Shown in pieces: positions 54,259-62,625 of a stretch of DNA of 64,000 nucleotides. The notes beneath the pieces are model-generated. The model made no database searches. It was not told where the DNA came from and worked only from the letters and a program-made list of their open reading frames with translations. Location: NCBI RefSeq assembly GCF_041915215.1, contig NZ_JAYSBV010000006.1, one strand, 5' to 3'. The position numbers and the translations under genes are program-made. This DNA comes from Zoogloea sp021286885 (lineage in GTDB: Bacteria; Pseudomonadota; Gammaproteobacteria; Burkholderiales; Rhodocyclaceae). Position 1 is the stretch's first letter; each line of letters opens with the position of its first letter.

Positions 54259-55056
54259 ATGGGACAGAAAATCCATCCGACCGGCTTCCGTCTGGCGGTT
54301 ACTCGTAACTGGGGCTCCCGCTGGTTTGCCGCTGGCACCGACTTCTCCAAGATGCTGAACGAAGACCTCAAGGTCCGTACTCATCTGAAGAAGAAGCTGG
54401 CACACGCCTCCGTGAGCCGTGTTGTCATCGAGCGTCCTGCAAAGAACGCCCGCATCACCATTCTCAGCGCCCGTCCGGGTGTTGTGATCGGCAAGAAGGG
54501 CGAGGACATCGAAAAGCTGAAGGCTGATCTGCAAGGCATCATGGGCGTGCCCGTGCATGTGAACATCGAAGAAGTTCGCAAGCCTGAAGTGGATGCTCAG
54601 CTGATCGCTGACTCCATCTCCCAGCAGCTCGTCAAGCGGATCATGTTCCGCCGCGCCATGAAGCGTGCGATGCAGAACGCCATGCGTCTGGGTGCCCAAG
54701 GCATCAAGATCATGAGCTCTGGTCGTCTGAATGGCGCTGAAATTGCCCGTACCGAATGGTACCGCGAAGGTCGTGTGCCCCTGCACACCCTGCGCGCCGA
54801 CATCGACTACGGCGTTTCTGAAGCTCACACCACCTATGGTGTCATCGGCATCAAGGTGTGGGTGTACAAGGGTGAGGCGCTGGCTCGCAACGAACAACCC
54901 GCTGCAGCCGAAACCGAAACCGAAAATCGTCGTGGCCGTCGCCGCGAAGGTGCCGACAACAAGCCGGGTTCCAAGCGTCCCGCACGTCGCGCTGGTGCGA
55001 ACAAGAAAGAAGCAGGAGTGAATGATGCTGCAGCCGTCGAGAAGGAAGTATCGTAA
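54259..55056 (+). CDS. rpsC: 30S ribosomal protein S3 (uS3)
   Basis: A 265-residue head protein with a KH domain (GVVIGKKGEDIEKL) that helps form the mRNA entry and helicase. It begins GQKIHPTGFRLAVTRNW. The C-terminal 45 residues are rich in Arg, Lys, Ala and Glu, longer than in Escherichia coli, and overlap rplP by 32 bases. Confidence 0.97.
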   Translation: MGQKIHPTGFRLAVTRNWGSRWFAAGTDFSKMLNEDLKVRTHLKKKLAHASVSRVVIERPAKNARITILSARPGVVIGKKGEDIEKLKADLQGIMGVPVHVNIEEVRKPEVDAQLIADSISQQLVKRIMFRRAMKRAMQNAMRLGAQGIKIMSSGRLNGAEIARTEWYREGRVPLHTLRADIDYGVSEAHTTYGVIGIKVWVYKGEALARNEQPAAAETETENRRGRRREGADNKPGSKRPARRAGANKKEAGVNDAAAVEKEVS

Positions 55057-55438
55057 GGAGCAGAAGGGCCGCAACAAGGGTCTCGCCACCCGCGGTACCA
55101 AGGTTAGCTTTGGCGAGTACGGCCTGAAGGCGGTTGGGCGTGGTCGTCTTACTGCTCGTCAGATCGAATCTGCCCGTCGTGCCATGACCCGTCACATCAA
55201 GCGTGGTGGTCGGATCTGGATCCGTATCTTCCCGGACAAGCCGATTTCCCAGAAGCCGGCCGAAGTGCGGATGGGTAACGGTAAGGGTAGCCCTGAGTAC
55301 TGGGTTGCCGAAATCCAGCCGGGCAAGGTTCTCTATGAGATGGATGGTGTTGATGAGGCCCTGGCACGCGAGGCTTTCCGCCTGGCTGCTGCCAAGCTGC
55401 CGATCGAAACCGTCTTCGTTTCCCGGATGGTGGGGTAA
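55025..55438 (+). CDS. rplP: 50S ribosomal protein L16 (uL16)
   Basis: A 137-residue protein near the A and P sites. It begins LQPSRRKYRKEQKGRNKG; the ATG at 55025 matches the family, with another ATG one codon earlier. GKGSPEYWVAEIQPG is conserved. The 5' end lies inside rpsC. Confidence 0.97.
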   Translation: MLQPSRRKYRKEQKGRNKGLATRGTKVSFGEYGLKAVGRGRLTARQIESARRAMTRHIKRGGRIWIRIFPDKPISQKPAEVRMGNGKGSPEYWVAEIQPGKVLYEMDGVDEALAREAFRLAAAKLPIETVFVSRMVG

Positions 55439-55441
55439 AAC

Positions 55442-55636
55442 ATGAAAGCTACCGAATTGCGTGCTAAGGATGTGGATCAGCTGAACGCTGAACTGCTGGA
55501 GCTGCGCAAGGCTCAGTTCAGCCTGCGTATGCAACTGGCGACTCAGCAGCTGTCCAACACTGCGCAACTTGGCAAGGTCCGTAAGGACATCGCCCGGGTC
55601 AAGACCATTCTTCGTGAGAAGGCGGGTGCCAAATGA
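55442..55636 (+). CDS. rpmC: 50S ribosomal protein L29 (uL29)
   Basis: A 64-residue two-helix protein near the tunnel exit. It begins KATELRAKDVDQLNAEL and has the conserved LRMQLATQQL segment. Its stop overlaps the rpsQ ATG. Confidence 0.97.
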   Translation: MKATELRAKDVDQLNAELLELRKAQFSLRMQLATQQLSNTAQLGKVRKDIARVKTILREKAGAK

Positions 55637-55902
55637 ACGATCAAGTGCAAAAGAACAAGCGTGTTGAAACTGGTCGCGTTGTCAGCGACAAGATGACCAA
55701 CACCGTGACCGTTCTCGTTGAGCGTCGGGTTAAGCACCCGCTGTACGGCAAGGTCATCACCCTGACCAAGAAGTACCACGCTCACGTGGAAGGCGGCATT
55801 GCCAAGCAGGGCGACCTGGTTGAAATCGAGGAATGCCGTCCTCTCTCCAAGACCAAGACCTGGCGCGTGACCAAGGTTCTCGAGCAAGTTGTCTCGGTCT
55901 AA
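55633..55902 (+). CDS. rpsQ: 30S ribosomal protein S17 (uS17)
   Basis: An 89-residue OB-fold protein that binds 16S rRNA early. RVVSDKMTNTVTVLVERRVKHPLYGK is the family core. It ends the S10 operon; a 159-base gap with two hairpins follows. Confidence 0.97.
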   Translation: MNDQVQKNKRVETGRVVSDKMTNTVTVLVERRVKHPLYGKVITLTKKYHAHVEGGIAKQGDLVEIEECRPLSKTKTWRVTKVLEQVVSV

Positions 55903-55930
55903 GTTGTACAAGTTGTTGTAATACCTAAAT

Positions 55931-55998
55931 AACGGCTTGCCAAGTGATTGGCGAGCCGTTATCATAGCTATCTTTGCTCTTACACAGTTCTGTGTAAG
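55931..55998. other. Two hairpins between rpsQ and rplN
   Basis: The first (55931-55960) pairs AACGGCTTGCCAA with TTGGCGAGCCGTT around GTGA. The second (55979-55998) pairs CTTACACAG with CTGTGTAAG with almost no loop. Neither has a T-run, so they are more likely processing or regulatory elements than terminators. Confidence 0.6.
55937..55965 (+). promoter_or_regulatory. Possible promoter of the spc operon
   Basis: TTGCCA (55937) and TATCAT (55960) are 17 bases apart, within the first hairpin. Predicted leader of about 90 bases before rplN. Moderate match only. Confidence 0.4.
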
Positions 55999-56061
55999 TC
56001 CAATCAACCCGAACGGGATCCAAGACTGGCCGCGTAATGCGTGTCAAGTTGGAGAGTTTAA

Positions 56062-56430
56062 ATGATCCAAATGCAAACGATGCTGGACGTGGCCGATAAT
56101 ACCGGCGCACGTTACGTGATGTGCATCAAGGTGCTCGGCGGCTCTAAGCGTCGCTACGCCGGTGTTGGTGACATCATCAAGGTGAGTATTAAGGACGCTG
56201 CTCCGCGTGGCCGTGTCAAGAAGGGTGACGTTTATAGCGCCGTGGTGGTTCGTACCGCCAAGGGTGTTCGTCGTCCCGATGGCTCGCTGATCAAGTTTGA
56301 TCGCAATGCCGCGGTTCTGCTGAACAACAAGGGCGAGCCCCTCGGCACCCGTATCTTCGGACCGGTTACCCGCGAACTGCGGACCGAAAAGTTCATGAAG
56401 ATCGTGTCCCTGGCTCCCGAAGTTCTCTAA
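56062..56430 (+). CDS. rplN: 50S ribosomal protein L14 (uL14)
   Basis: A 122-residue protein at the subunit interface. It begins IQMQTMLDVADNTGAR and has the RPDGSLIKFDRNAAVL motif. First gene of the spc group. Confidence 0.98.
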   Translation: MIQMQTMLDVADNTGARYVMCIKVLGGSKRRYAGVGDIIKVSIKDAAPRGRVKKGDVYSAVVVRTAKGVRRPDGSLIKFDRNAAVLLNNKGEPLGTRIFGPVTRELRTEKFMKIVSLAPEVL

Positions 56431-56439
56431 GGAGTAGCT

Positions 56440-56754
56440 GTGAGCAAGATTCGCAAGGGCGACGAAGTCGCCGTCCTTACCGGCAAGGATAAGGGCAAGC
56501 GTGGGACCGTGCTGCGTGTTGCTGACAATCTGGTGGTTGTGGAAGGCATCAATCGCGTCAAGAAGCACGTTCGTCCGAACCCCATGAAGGGTGAAGTCGG
56601 CGGCATCGTCGAAAAAGAAATGCCGATCCAGATCTCCAATGTGGCGCTGTTCAATGCTGCGACCCAGAAGGCTGATCGCGTCGGCTTCAAGGTTCTTGAA
56701 GATGGCCGCAAGGTCCGCGTCTTCAAGTCCAACGGTCAAGTGGTTGATGCGTAA
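56440..56754 (+). CDS. rplX: 50S ribosomal protein L24 (uL24)
   Basis: A 104-residue KOW-domain protein that starts 50S assembly (GDEVAVLTGKDKGKRG). The start is GTG, placed by an AGGAG site six bases upstream and by homology. Confidence 0.97.
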   Translation: MSKIRKGDEVAVLTGKDKGKRGTVLRVADNLVVVEGINRVKKHVRPNPMKGEVGGIVEKEMPIQISNVALFNAATQKADRVGFKVLEDGRKVRVFKSNGQVVDA

Positions 56755-56763
56755 GGGATAGTC

Positions 56764-57303
56764 ATGGCACGCCTGCAACAATTCTACAAAGAGACCGTTG
56801 CGCCCGAACTTCTGAAGAAGTTCGAGTACAAGTCGGTCATGCAAATTCCCCGCATCACCAAGATCACCCTGAACATGGGTGTCGGTGAAGCAGTGGGTGA
56901 CAAGAAGGTTCTGGATCACGCTGTTGGCGACCTGCAGAAGATCGCCGGTCAGAAGCCCGTGACCACCAAGGCCAAGAAGTCCATCGCTGGTTTCAAGATC
57001 CGTGAAGGTTATCCCATCGGCTGCATGGTGACCCTGCGTGGTCCCCGCATGTACGAATTCCTGGATCGCCTGGTCACCATCGCCATTCCCCGTATCCGCG
57101 ACTTCCGCGGTATCGCTGGCAAGGGCTTTGATGGTCGTGGTAACTACAACCTGGGCGTCAAGGAACAGATCATCTTCCCCGAAATCGAGTACGACAAGAT
57201 CGATGCTCTGCGTGGGATGAATATCAGCATCACGACGACTGCCAAGTCGGACGAAGAGGCGCGCGCTCTGCTCGCCGCATTCAAGTTCCCTTTCAAGAAC
57301 TGA
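56764..57303 (+). CDS. rplE: 50S ribosomal protein L5 (uL5)
   Basis: A 179-residue 5S rRNA-binding protein. PRITKITLNMGVGEA near the N-terminus and the C-terminal MNISITTTAKSDEEARALL are typical. Confidence 0.98.
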   Translation: MARLQQFYKETVAPELLKKFEYKSVMQIPRITKITLNMGVGEAVGDKKVLDHAVGDLQKIAGQKPVTTKAKKSIAGFKIREGYPIGCMVTLRGPRMYEFLDRLVTIAIPRIRDFRGIAGKGFDGRGNYNLGVKEQIIFPEIEYDKIDALRGMNISITTTAKSDEEARALLAAFKFPFKN

Positions 57304-57310
57304 GGGTGAT

Positions 57311-57616
57311 ATGGCGAAACTGTCTCTGATCAATCGTGAAGAGAAGCGCGCTAAGACCGTTGCTAAGTATGCAGCCAAGCGTGCAGCACTGATCGAAGCG
57401 ATCAACAACGCCAAGCTGTCGGATGAAGAGCGCATGGCTGCCCGTCTGAAGCTTCAAGAACTGCCGCGTAATGCAAGCCCGTCCCGCCAGCGTAACCGCT
57501 GCGAGCTGACTGGCCGTCCCCGTGGTGTTTTCCGTAAATTCGGTCTGTGTCGTAACAAGCTGCGCGAAATCGCTTTCCGCGGCGAAGTTCCTGGCATGAC
57601 CAAGGCAAGCTGGTAA
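57311..57616 (+). CDS. rpsN: 30S ribosomal protein S14 (uS14), zinc-free type
   Basis: A 101-residue head protein of the long form without CxxC pairs; only single cysteines remain (RNRCELTGRPRG, FGLCRNKLRE). This is the zinc-independent type common in proteobacteria. Confidence 0.97.
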   Translation: MAKLSLINREEKRAKTVAKYAAKRAALIEAINNAKLSDEERMAARLKLQELPRNASPSRQRNRCELTGRPRGVFRKFGLCRNKLREIAFRGEVPGMTKASW

Positions 57617-57626
57617 GAGGTCGAAG

Positions 57627-58022
57627 ATGAGCATGTCTGATCCGATCGCCGATATGCTGACGCGCATTCGTAACGCTCAGCAGGCGCAAAAGACCTCGGT
57701 TGCAATGCCTTCCTCCAAGCTGAAGGTTGCAATTGCCAAGGTTTTGAAGAGCGAAGGTTACATCGATGACTTCGCTGTGACCCAAGAAGGCAGCAAGGCC
57801 GAACTGGGTCTGTCCCTGAAGTACTACGCCGGTCGTCCGGTGATTGAACGCATTGAACGTGTCAGCCGTCCCGGCCTGCGCGTTTACAAGGGTAGCGATG
57901 ACCTGCCCCGCGTGATGAACGGCCTGGGTGTGGCGATTGTTTCCACTCCCAAGGGTGTGATGACCGATCGCGCTGCACGCGCTGCCCGTATGGGTGGTGA
58001 AGTGCTGTGCATCGTGGCTTAA
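57627..58022 (+). CDS. rpsH: 30S ribosomal protein S8 (uS8)
   Basis: A 131-residue 16S rRNA-binding protein that also represses the spc operon in Escherichia coli. It begins SMSDPIADMLTRIRNAQ and ends with the GVAIVSTPKGVMTDRAAR motif. GAGGT precedes the ATG. Confidence 0.98.
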   Translation: MSMSDPIADMLTRIRNAQQAQKTSVAMPSSKLKVAIAKVLKSEGYIDDFAVTQEGSKAELGLSLKYYAGRPVIERIERVSRPGLRVYKGSDDLPRVMNGLGVAIVSTPKGVMTDRAARAARMGGEVLCIVA

Positions 58023-58035
58023 TGGGAGATAGAAC

Positions 58036-58566
58036 ATGTCTCGCGTAGCCAAGAATCCGGTCGTTCTGCCTGCTGGCGTTGAAGTGACCCTGGGTGCTGA
58101 TATCGTGGTGAAGGGCCCCTTGGGCTCCCTGACCCTGCGCGCCCACCCGTCCGTCAAGGTCGAGCGCGAAGGCTCCAGCCTGCAATGCTCCGCCGTCGAA
58201 GGCGCTCCGAACGCCAAGGCCATGTCCGGCACCATGCGTGCTCTGCTGAACAACATGGTTGCTGGTGTTTCCAAGGGTTTTGAGCGCAAGCTCACCCTGG
58301 TGGGTGTGGGTTATCGTGCCCAAGCCCAGGGCGACAAGCTGAACCTGAGCCTCGGTTTCTCCCACCCCGTCGTGCATCAAATGCCCGTCGGTATCAAGGT
58401 TGAAACTCCGACTCAGACCGAAATCATCATCAAGGGTACTGACAAGCAAGCTGTTGGCAAAGTTGCCGCAGAAGTGCGTGCTTACCGTGCTCCCGAGCCT
58501 TACAAGGGCAAGGGCGTCCGCTACGCCGACGAGGTTGTCACCTTGAAGGAAACCAAGAAGAAGTAA
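58036..58566 (+). CDS. rplF: 50S ribosomal protein L6 (uL6)
   Basis: A 176-residue protein near the sarcin-ricin loop. It begins SRVAKNPVVLPAGVEV and ends with PEPYKGKGVRYADE, the family signature. Confidence 0.98.
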   Translation: MSRVAKNPVVLPAGVEVTLGADIVVKGPLGSLTLRAHPSVKVEREGSSLQCSAVEGAPNAKAMSGTMRALLNNMVAGVSKGFERKLTLVGVGYRAQAQGDKLNLSLGFSHPVVHQMPVGIKVETPTQTEIIIKGTDKQAVGKVAAEVRAYRAPEPYKGKGVRYADEVVTLKETKKK

Positions 58567-58575
58567 GGGCGGATC

Positions 58576-58932
58576 ATGACCACCAAGAAGGAAACGCGTC
58601 TGCGTCGGTCCCGCAAGACCCGGGCCAAAATTGCGGAAATGAAGGCTGTCCGTCTTTCCGTGTTCCGTTCCAACTGCCATATCTACGCCCAGATCATCTC
58701 TGGTTGCGGCTCCAAGGTGCTGGCTGCCGCCTCCACCGTCGAAGCCGAAGTTCGTGCCCAGGTGCCGAACGGTGGCAACAAGGCCGCTGCGGAAGTGGTT
58801 GGCAAGCTCATCGCTGAGCGCGCCAAGGCTGCTGGCATCGAGGCTGTTGCCTTCGACCGTGCCGGCTTTCAATACCACGGTCGCGTGAAGGTGTTGGCTG
58901 ATGCCGCTCGCGACGGCGGCTTGAAGTTCTAA
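58576..58932 (+). CDS. rplR: 50S ribosomal protein L18 (uL18)
   Basis: A 118-residue 5S rRNA-binding protein. RLSVFRSNCHIYAQII and the C-terminal FDRAGFQYHGRVKVLADAAR are conserved. Confidence 0.98.
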   Translation: MTTKKETRLRRSRKTRAKIAEMKAVRLSVFRSNCHIYAQIISGCGSKVLAAASTVEAEVRAQVPNGGNKAAAEVVGKLIAERAKAAGIEAVAFDRAGFQYHGRVKVLADAARDGGLKF

Positions 58933-58944
58933 GCGAGGTTTAGC

Positions 58945-59469
58945 ATGGCTAAGCAGCAGACTAAGAAAGTGCAGGCCTCCGACGAGCGCGACGACGGCCT
59001 GCGCGAAAAGATGGTATCCATCAACCGTGTTACCAAGGTTGTGAAGGGCGGCCGAATCCTCGGCTTCGCTGCTCTGACCGTGGTCGGTGATGGTGATGGC
59101 GGCATCGGCATGGGCAAGGGCAAGTCCCGCGAAGTGCCCGTGGCCGTGCAAAAGGCGATGGAAGAAGCTCGTCGCAAGATGAGCAAGGTGGCCCTGAAGA
59201 ACGGCACCCTGCATCACTCCGTTATCGGCAAGCACGGTGCTTCCTCCGTGCTGATGCAACCGGCCCCGCAAGGTACCGGTATCATCGCCGGCGGCGCCAT
59301 GCGCGCTGTGTTCGAAGTGATGGGCGTGACCGACATCATCGCCAAGTCCATCGGTTCCACCAACCCGTACAACGTGGTTCGCGCCACGCTGAATGGTCTT
59401 CTGGCCACCAACGCTCCGTCCGTGATTGCGGCCAAGCGCGGCAAGACCGTTGAAGATATTCTGGGGTGA
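58945..59469 (+). CDS. rpsE: 30S ribosomal protein S5 (uS5)
   Basis: A 174-residue protein of the mRNA entry and a determinant of accuracy. The motif RVTKVVKGGRILGFAALTVVGD is intact, with no spectinomycin-resistance-type change obvious. Confidence 0.98.
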   Translation: MAKQQTKKVQASDERDDGLREKMVSINRVTKVVKGGRILGFAALTVVGDGDGGIGMGKGKSREVPVAVQKAMEEARRKMSKVALKNGTLHHSVIGKHGASSVLMQPAPQGTGIIAGGAMRAVFEVMGVTDIIAKSIGSTNPYNVVRATLNGLLATNAPSVIAAKRGKTVEDILG

Positions 59470-59472
59470 TTC

Positions 59473-59655
59473 ATGTCCGATAACAAAGTCAAGGTTACGC
59501 TTGTCAAGAGCGTCATCGGAACGAAGCAGTCCCATCGTGCAACTGTGCGTGGTCTTGGGCTTCGCCGTCTCCACCAAACGGTGGAACTGCAGGACACTCC
59601 TGCAGTTCGCGGCATGATCACCAAGGTCGCCTACCTCGTTAAGTGTGAGGCTTAA
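59473..59655 (+). CDS. rpmD: 50S ribosomal protein L30 (uL30)
   Basis: A 60-residue protein. KVKVTLVKSVIGTKQSHRA and the conserved GLGLRRLHQTVE are present. Its stop directly abuts the rplO ATG. Confidence 0.97.
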   Translation: MSDNKVKVTLVKSVIGTKQSHRATVRGLGLRRLHQTVELQDTPAVRGMITKVAYLVKCEA

Positions 59656-60096
59656 ATGCGCCTGAATACCATCAAACCTGCCGCTGGTGCCAAGCACGCT
59701 GCCAAGCGTGTCGGTCGCGGTATTGGCAGCGGTCTGGGCAAGACTTGCGGTCGCGGTCACAAGGGTCAAAAATCCCGTGCTGGCGGCTTCCACAAGGTCG
59801 GCTTCGAAGGCGGTCAAATGCCCATGCAGCGTCGTCTGCCGAAGCGTGGCTTCGTGTCCCTGACCCGTGCCCGCATCGCTGAAGTTCGTCTGTCTGAGAT
59901 CGAAGCTCTGCCGGTTGACGAGATTGACCTGCTGGTCCTGCAGCAAGCTGGCGTTGTCGCCGCTGACGCTCTGGCCGCCAAGGTCATCCTGTCCGGTTCG
60001 CTCACCCGCAAGGTGACTCTGCGTGGCGTTGCTGCCACCAAGGGTGCCAAGGCTGCCATTGAGGCCGCTGGCGGTTCCGTCGAGTCTGCCGAGTAA
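59656..60096 (+). CDS. rplO: 50S ribosomal protein L15 (uL15)
   Basis: A 146-residue late-assembly protein. It begins RLNTIKPAAGAKHAAKRVGRG and has the Gly-rich RGIGSGLGKTCGRGHKGQ. No gap separates it from rpmD. Confidence 0.98.
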   Translation: MRLNTIKPAAGAKHAAKRVGRGIGSGLGKTCGRGHKGQKSRAGGFHKVGFEGGQMPMQRRLPKRGFVSLTRARIAEVRLSEIEALPVDEIDLLVLQQAGVVAADALAAKVILSGSLTRKVTLRGVAATKGAKAAIEAAGGSVESAE

Positions 60097-60105
60097 GGTC
60101 TAAGC

Positions 60106-61431
60106 GTGGCGAACCAACAGTCCGCGCTGGGGGCACCTGGTAAGTTCGGGGACCTCAAGCGTCGCTTGATGTTCCTGCTGGGAGCACTGATCGTTTATCG
60201 TATCGGTGCTCACATCCCGGTGCCCGGGATCGACCCTGTGGCTCTTGCAGATCTCTTCAAGAGCCAAAAGGGCGGCATTCTCGGGGTTTTCAACCTGTTC
60301 TCCGGTGGTGCGCTTTCCCGTTTCACCATCTTCGCGCTGGGGATCATGCCGTACATTTCGGCATCGATCATCATGCAGCTGTTGTCGATTGCATCGCCGC
60401 AGCTCGAAGCGTTGAAGAAGGAAGGGGAGGCCGGTCGTCGCAAGATCACCCAATACACCCGTTACGGGACTTTGGCCTTGGCCTTGTTCCAGGGGATGGG
60501 GATCGCGGTGGCCCTGGAGTCCCAGCAGGGTCTGGTTCTCGATCCGGGCTTGATGTTCCGGTTCGTGACAGTCTCCACTTTGGTGACTGGTACCATGTTC
60601 CTGATGTGGCTCGGTGAGCAGATCACTGAACGGGGTCTCGGTAACGGGATTTCGATCATCATCTTCTCGGGGATCGCAGCAGGTTTGCCCAATTCGCTGG
60701 GCGGGCTGTTCGAGCTGGTTCGTACCGGGGCCATGCATCCCTTCACGGCTCTGGTGATTTGCATCCTCGTGGTGGTTGTAACTGGCGTGGTGGTTTTTGT
60801 TGAACGTGGTCAGCGCAAGATTCTTGTGAATTATGCGAAGCGCCAGGTGGGGAACAAGATCTATGGTGGTCAAAGTTCTCACCTTCCGCTCAAGCTGAAC
60901 ATGGCAGGGGTTATTCCCCCGATCTTCGCCTCCAGCATCATTCTCTTCCCGGCAACCCTTGCCCAGTGGTTTGGGGCTTCCGAGAGTATGAGTTGGTTGA
61001 AGGATCTGGGTTCGACCCTGGCCCCCGGTCAGCCGATCTACGTGATTCTCTACGCCGCCGCTATTGTTTTCTTCTGCTTCTTCTACACGGCCCTGGTTTT
61101 CAACTCTAAGGAAACTGCGGATAACCTCAAGAAGAGTGGAGCGTTTGTTCCTGGCATTCGCCCGGGTGAGCAGACTGCGCGTTACATCGATAAGATTCTG
61201 ATGCGCTTGACGCTGGCTGGGGCGGTTTACATCACGCTGGTCTGTTTGTTGCCGGAGTTTCTGATCCTGAAGTGGAACGTACCGTTCTACTTTGGCGGGA
61301 CGTCCTTGTTGATCATCGTGGTGGTTACGATGGACTTCATGTCCCAGGTTCAGGCGTACATCATGTCCCATCAATACGAGAGCCTTTTGAAGAAGGCTAA
61401 CTTCAAGGGCAACCGGGGCTCACTCAAGTAA
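60106..61431 (+). CDS. secY: Preprotein translocase subunit SecY
   Basis: The 441-residue channel protein of the Sec translocon, with ten hydrophobic helices. Conserved segments are FNLFSGGALSRFTIFALGIMPYIS (two parts) and GIRPGEQTARYID in a cytoplasmic loop. The start is GTG; an AAGG site lies ten bases upstream. Confidence 0.97.
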   Translation: MANQQSALGAPGKFGDLKRRLMFLLGALIVYRIGAHIPVPGIDPVALADLFKSQKGGILGVFNLFSGGALSRFTIFALGIMPYISASIIMQLLSIASPQLEALKKEGEAGRRKITQYTRYGTLALALFQGMGIAVALESQQGLVLDPGLMFRFVTVSTLVTGTMFLMWLGEQITERGLGNGISIIIFSGIAAGLPNSLGGLFELVRTGAMHPFTALVICILVVVVTGVVVFVERGQRKILVNYAKRQVGNKIYGGQSSHLPLKLNMAGVIPPIFASSIILFPATLAQWFGASESMSWLKDLGSTLAPGQPIYVILYAAAIVFFCFFYTALVFNSKETADNLKKSGAFVPGIRPGEQTARYIDKILMRLTLAGAVYITLVCLLPEFLILKWNVPFYFGGTSLLIIVVVTMDFMSQVQAYIMSHQYESLLKKANFKGNRGSLK

Positions 61432-61435
61432 GCGT

Positions 61436-61654
61436 ATGTCGAAGGAAGATTACATCGAGATGCAAGGTGAGGTTCTTGAGAACCTCCCCAACGCGACCTT
61501 CAGGGTCAAGCTGGAAAATGGTCACGTGGTCCTCGGGCACATCTCCGGGAAAATGCGGATGCACTACATCCGTATCCTCCCCGGTGACAAGGTGACCGTT
61601 CAGCTGACCCCGTATGATTTGAGTCGAGCCCGGATCGTTTTCCGCGCGAAGTAA
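61436..61654 (+). CDS. infA: Translation initiation factor IF-1
   Basis: A 72-residue OB-fold factor. It begins SKEDYIEMQGEV and has ENGHVVLGHISGKMR. Four bases follow secY. A paralogue elsewhere is common in betaproteobacteria. Confidence 0.97.
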   Translation: MSKEDYIEMQGEVLENLPNATFRVKLENGHVVLGHISGKMRMHYIRILPGDKVTVQLTPYDLSRARIVFRAK

Positions 61655-61678
61655 CAGACAAGAACTCAGGAGCTAGTA

Positions 61679-61792
61679 ATGAGAGTCCAAGCATCGGTTA
61701 AGCGTCTTTGCAGAAACTGCAAGATCGTCCGCCGCAAAGGTGTGGTCCGCGTGATCTGTACCGATCCGCGCCACAAGCAACGTCAAGGTTGA
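61679..61792 (+). CDS. rpmJ: 50S ribosomal protein L36 (bL36)
   Basis: A 37-residue protein beginning MRVQASVKRLCRNCK. Zinc-ribbon ligands Cys11, Cys14, Cys27 and His32 are all present, so this is the zinc-binding type. AGGAG lies eight bases before the ATG. Its stop codon overlaps the -35 box of the next promoter. Confidence 0.96.
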   Translation: MRVQASVKRLCRNCKIVRRKGVVRVICTDPRHKQRQG

Positions 61793-61817
61793 TGCGGTCA
61801 CCCGCATTCTCTATAAT
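61789..61817 (+). promoter_or_regulatory. Promoter of the alpha operon
   Basis: TTGATG (61789) and a perfect TATAAT (61812) are 17 bases apart. A short hairpin ATGCGG/CCGCAT lies in the spacer. Predicted start near 61824, about 20 bases before rpsM. Confidence 0.65.
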
Positions 61818-61845
61818 TTAATGTTTAGCATTTTGGGGTGAACGC

Positions 61846-62208
61846 ATGGCCCGCATTGCAGGGGTAAACATTCCCAATCATAAGCACACCGAGATCGCTC
61901 TGACTGCGGTTTTCGGGATCGGTCGCACTCGTGCGCGTCAGATCTGTGATGCGGCCAATGTGGGCCGCTCGGTCAAGATCAAAGATCTTACCGAAGTCGA
62001 CATGGAACGTCTTCGCGATGAAGTCGCGAAGTTCACCGTCGAAGGTGATCTGCGTCGTGAAGTGACGATGTGCATTAAGCGCCTCATGGACCTGGGGTGC
62101 TATCGCGGGGTACGCCATCGTCGTGGTCTGCCCCTTCGTGGTCAGCGCACTCGCACCAATGCTCGTACCCGTAAGGGCCCGCGCAAGGCGATCGCTGGCA
62201 AGAAGTAA
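61846..62208 (+). CDS. rpsM: 30S ribosomal protein S13 (uS13)
   Basis: A 120-residue head protein touching the P-site tRNA and forming bridges to the 50S subunit. It begins ARIAGVNIPNHKHTEIAL and ends with RGQRTRTNARTRKGP. Confidence 0.98.
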   Translation: MARIAGVNIPNHKHTEIALTAVFGIGRTRARQICDAANVGRSVKIKDLTEVDMERLRDEVAKFTVEGDLRREVTMCIKRLMDLGCYRGVRHRRGLPLRGQRTRTNARTRKGPRKAIAGKK

Positions 62209-62221
62209 TCAGGGATAAGAC

Positions 62222-62611
62222 ATGGCAAAGACTGCTGCGAAGGTTCGCAAGAAGATCAAGAAGAACGTGGCCGAGGGCATTGCCCACGTTCACGCTTCTT
62301 TCAACAACACGATCATCACCATCACCGACCGCCAAGGTAACGCCCTTTCCTGGGCCACCTCCGGTGGTGCTGGCTTCAAGGGTTCCCGTAAGAGCACCCC
62401 GTTTGCTGCCCAGGTTGCAGCAGAAGCCGCCGGCAAGGTCGCGATCGAATGCGGTATCAAGAACCTGGAAGTTCGCGTCAAGGGCCCCGGCCCCGGTCGT
62501 GAGTCCAGCGTGCGTGCCCTGAACGCTCTGGGTATCAAGATCACCACGATCACCGATATCACCCCGATTCCGCACAACGGCTGCCGTCCGCCGAAGAAGC
62601 GTCGTATCTGA
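62222..62611 (+). CDS. rpsK: 30S ribosomal protein S11 (uS11)
   Basis: A 129-residue platform protein. HVHASFNNTIITITDRQGN and the C-terminal DITPIPHNGCRPPKKRR are typical. Confidence 0.98.
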   Translation: MAKTAAKVRKKIKKNVAEGIAHVHASFNNTIITITDRQGNALSWATSGGAGFKGSRKSTPFAAQVAAEAAGKVAIECGIKNLEVRVKGPGPGRESSVRALNALGIKITTITDITPIPHNGCRPPKKRRI

Positions 62612-62625
62612 CAAGGAGTTGAACA

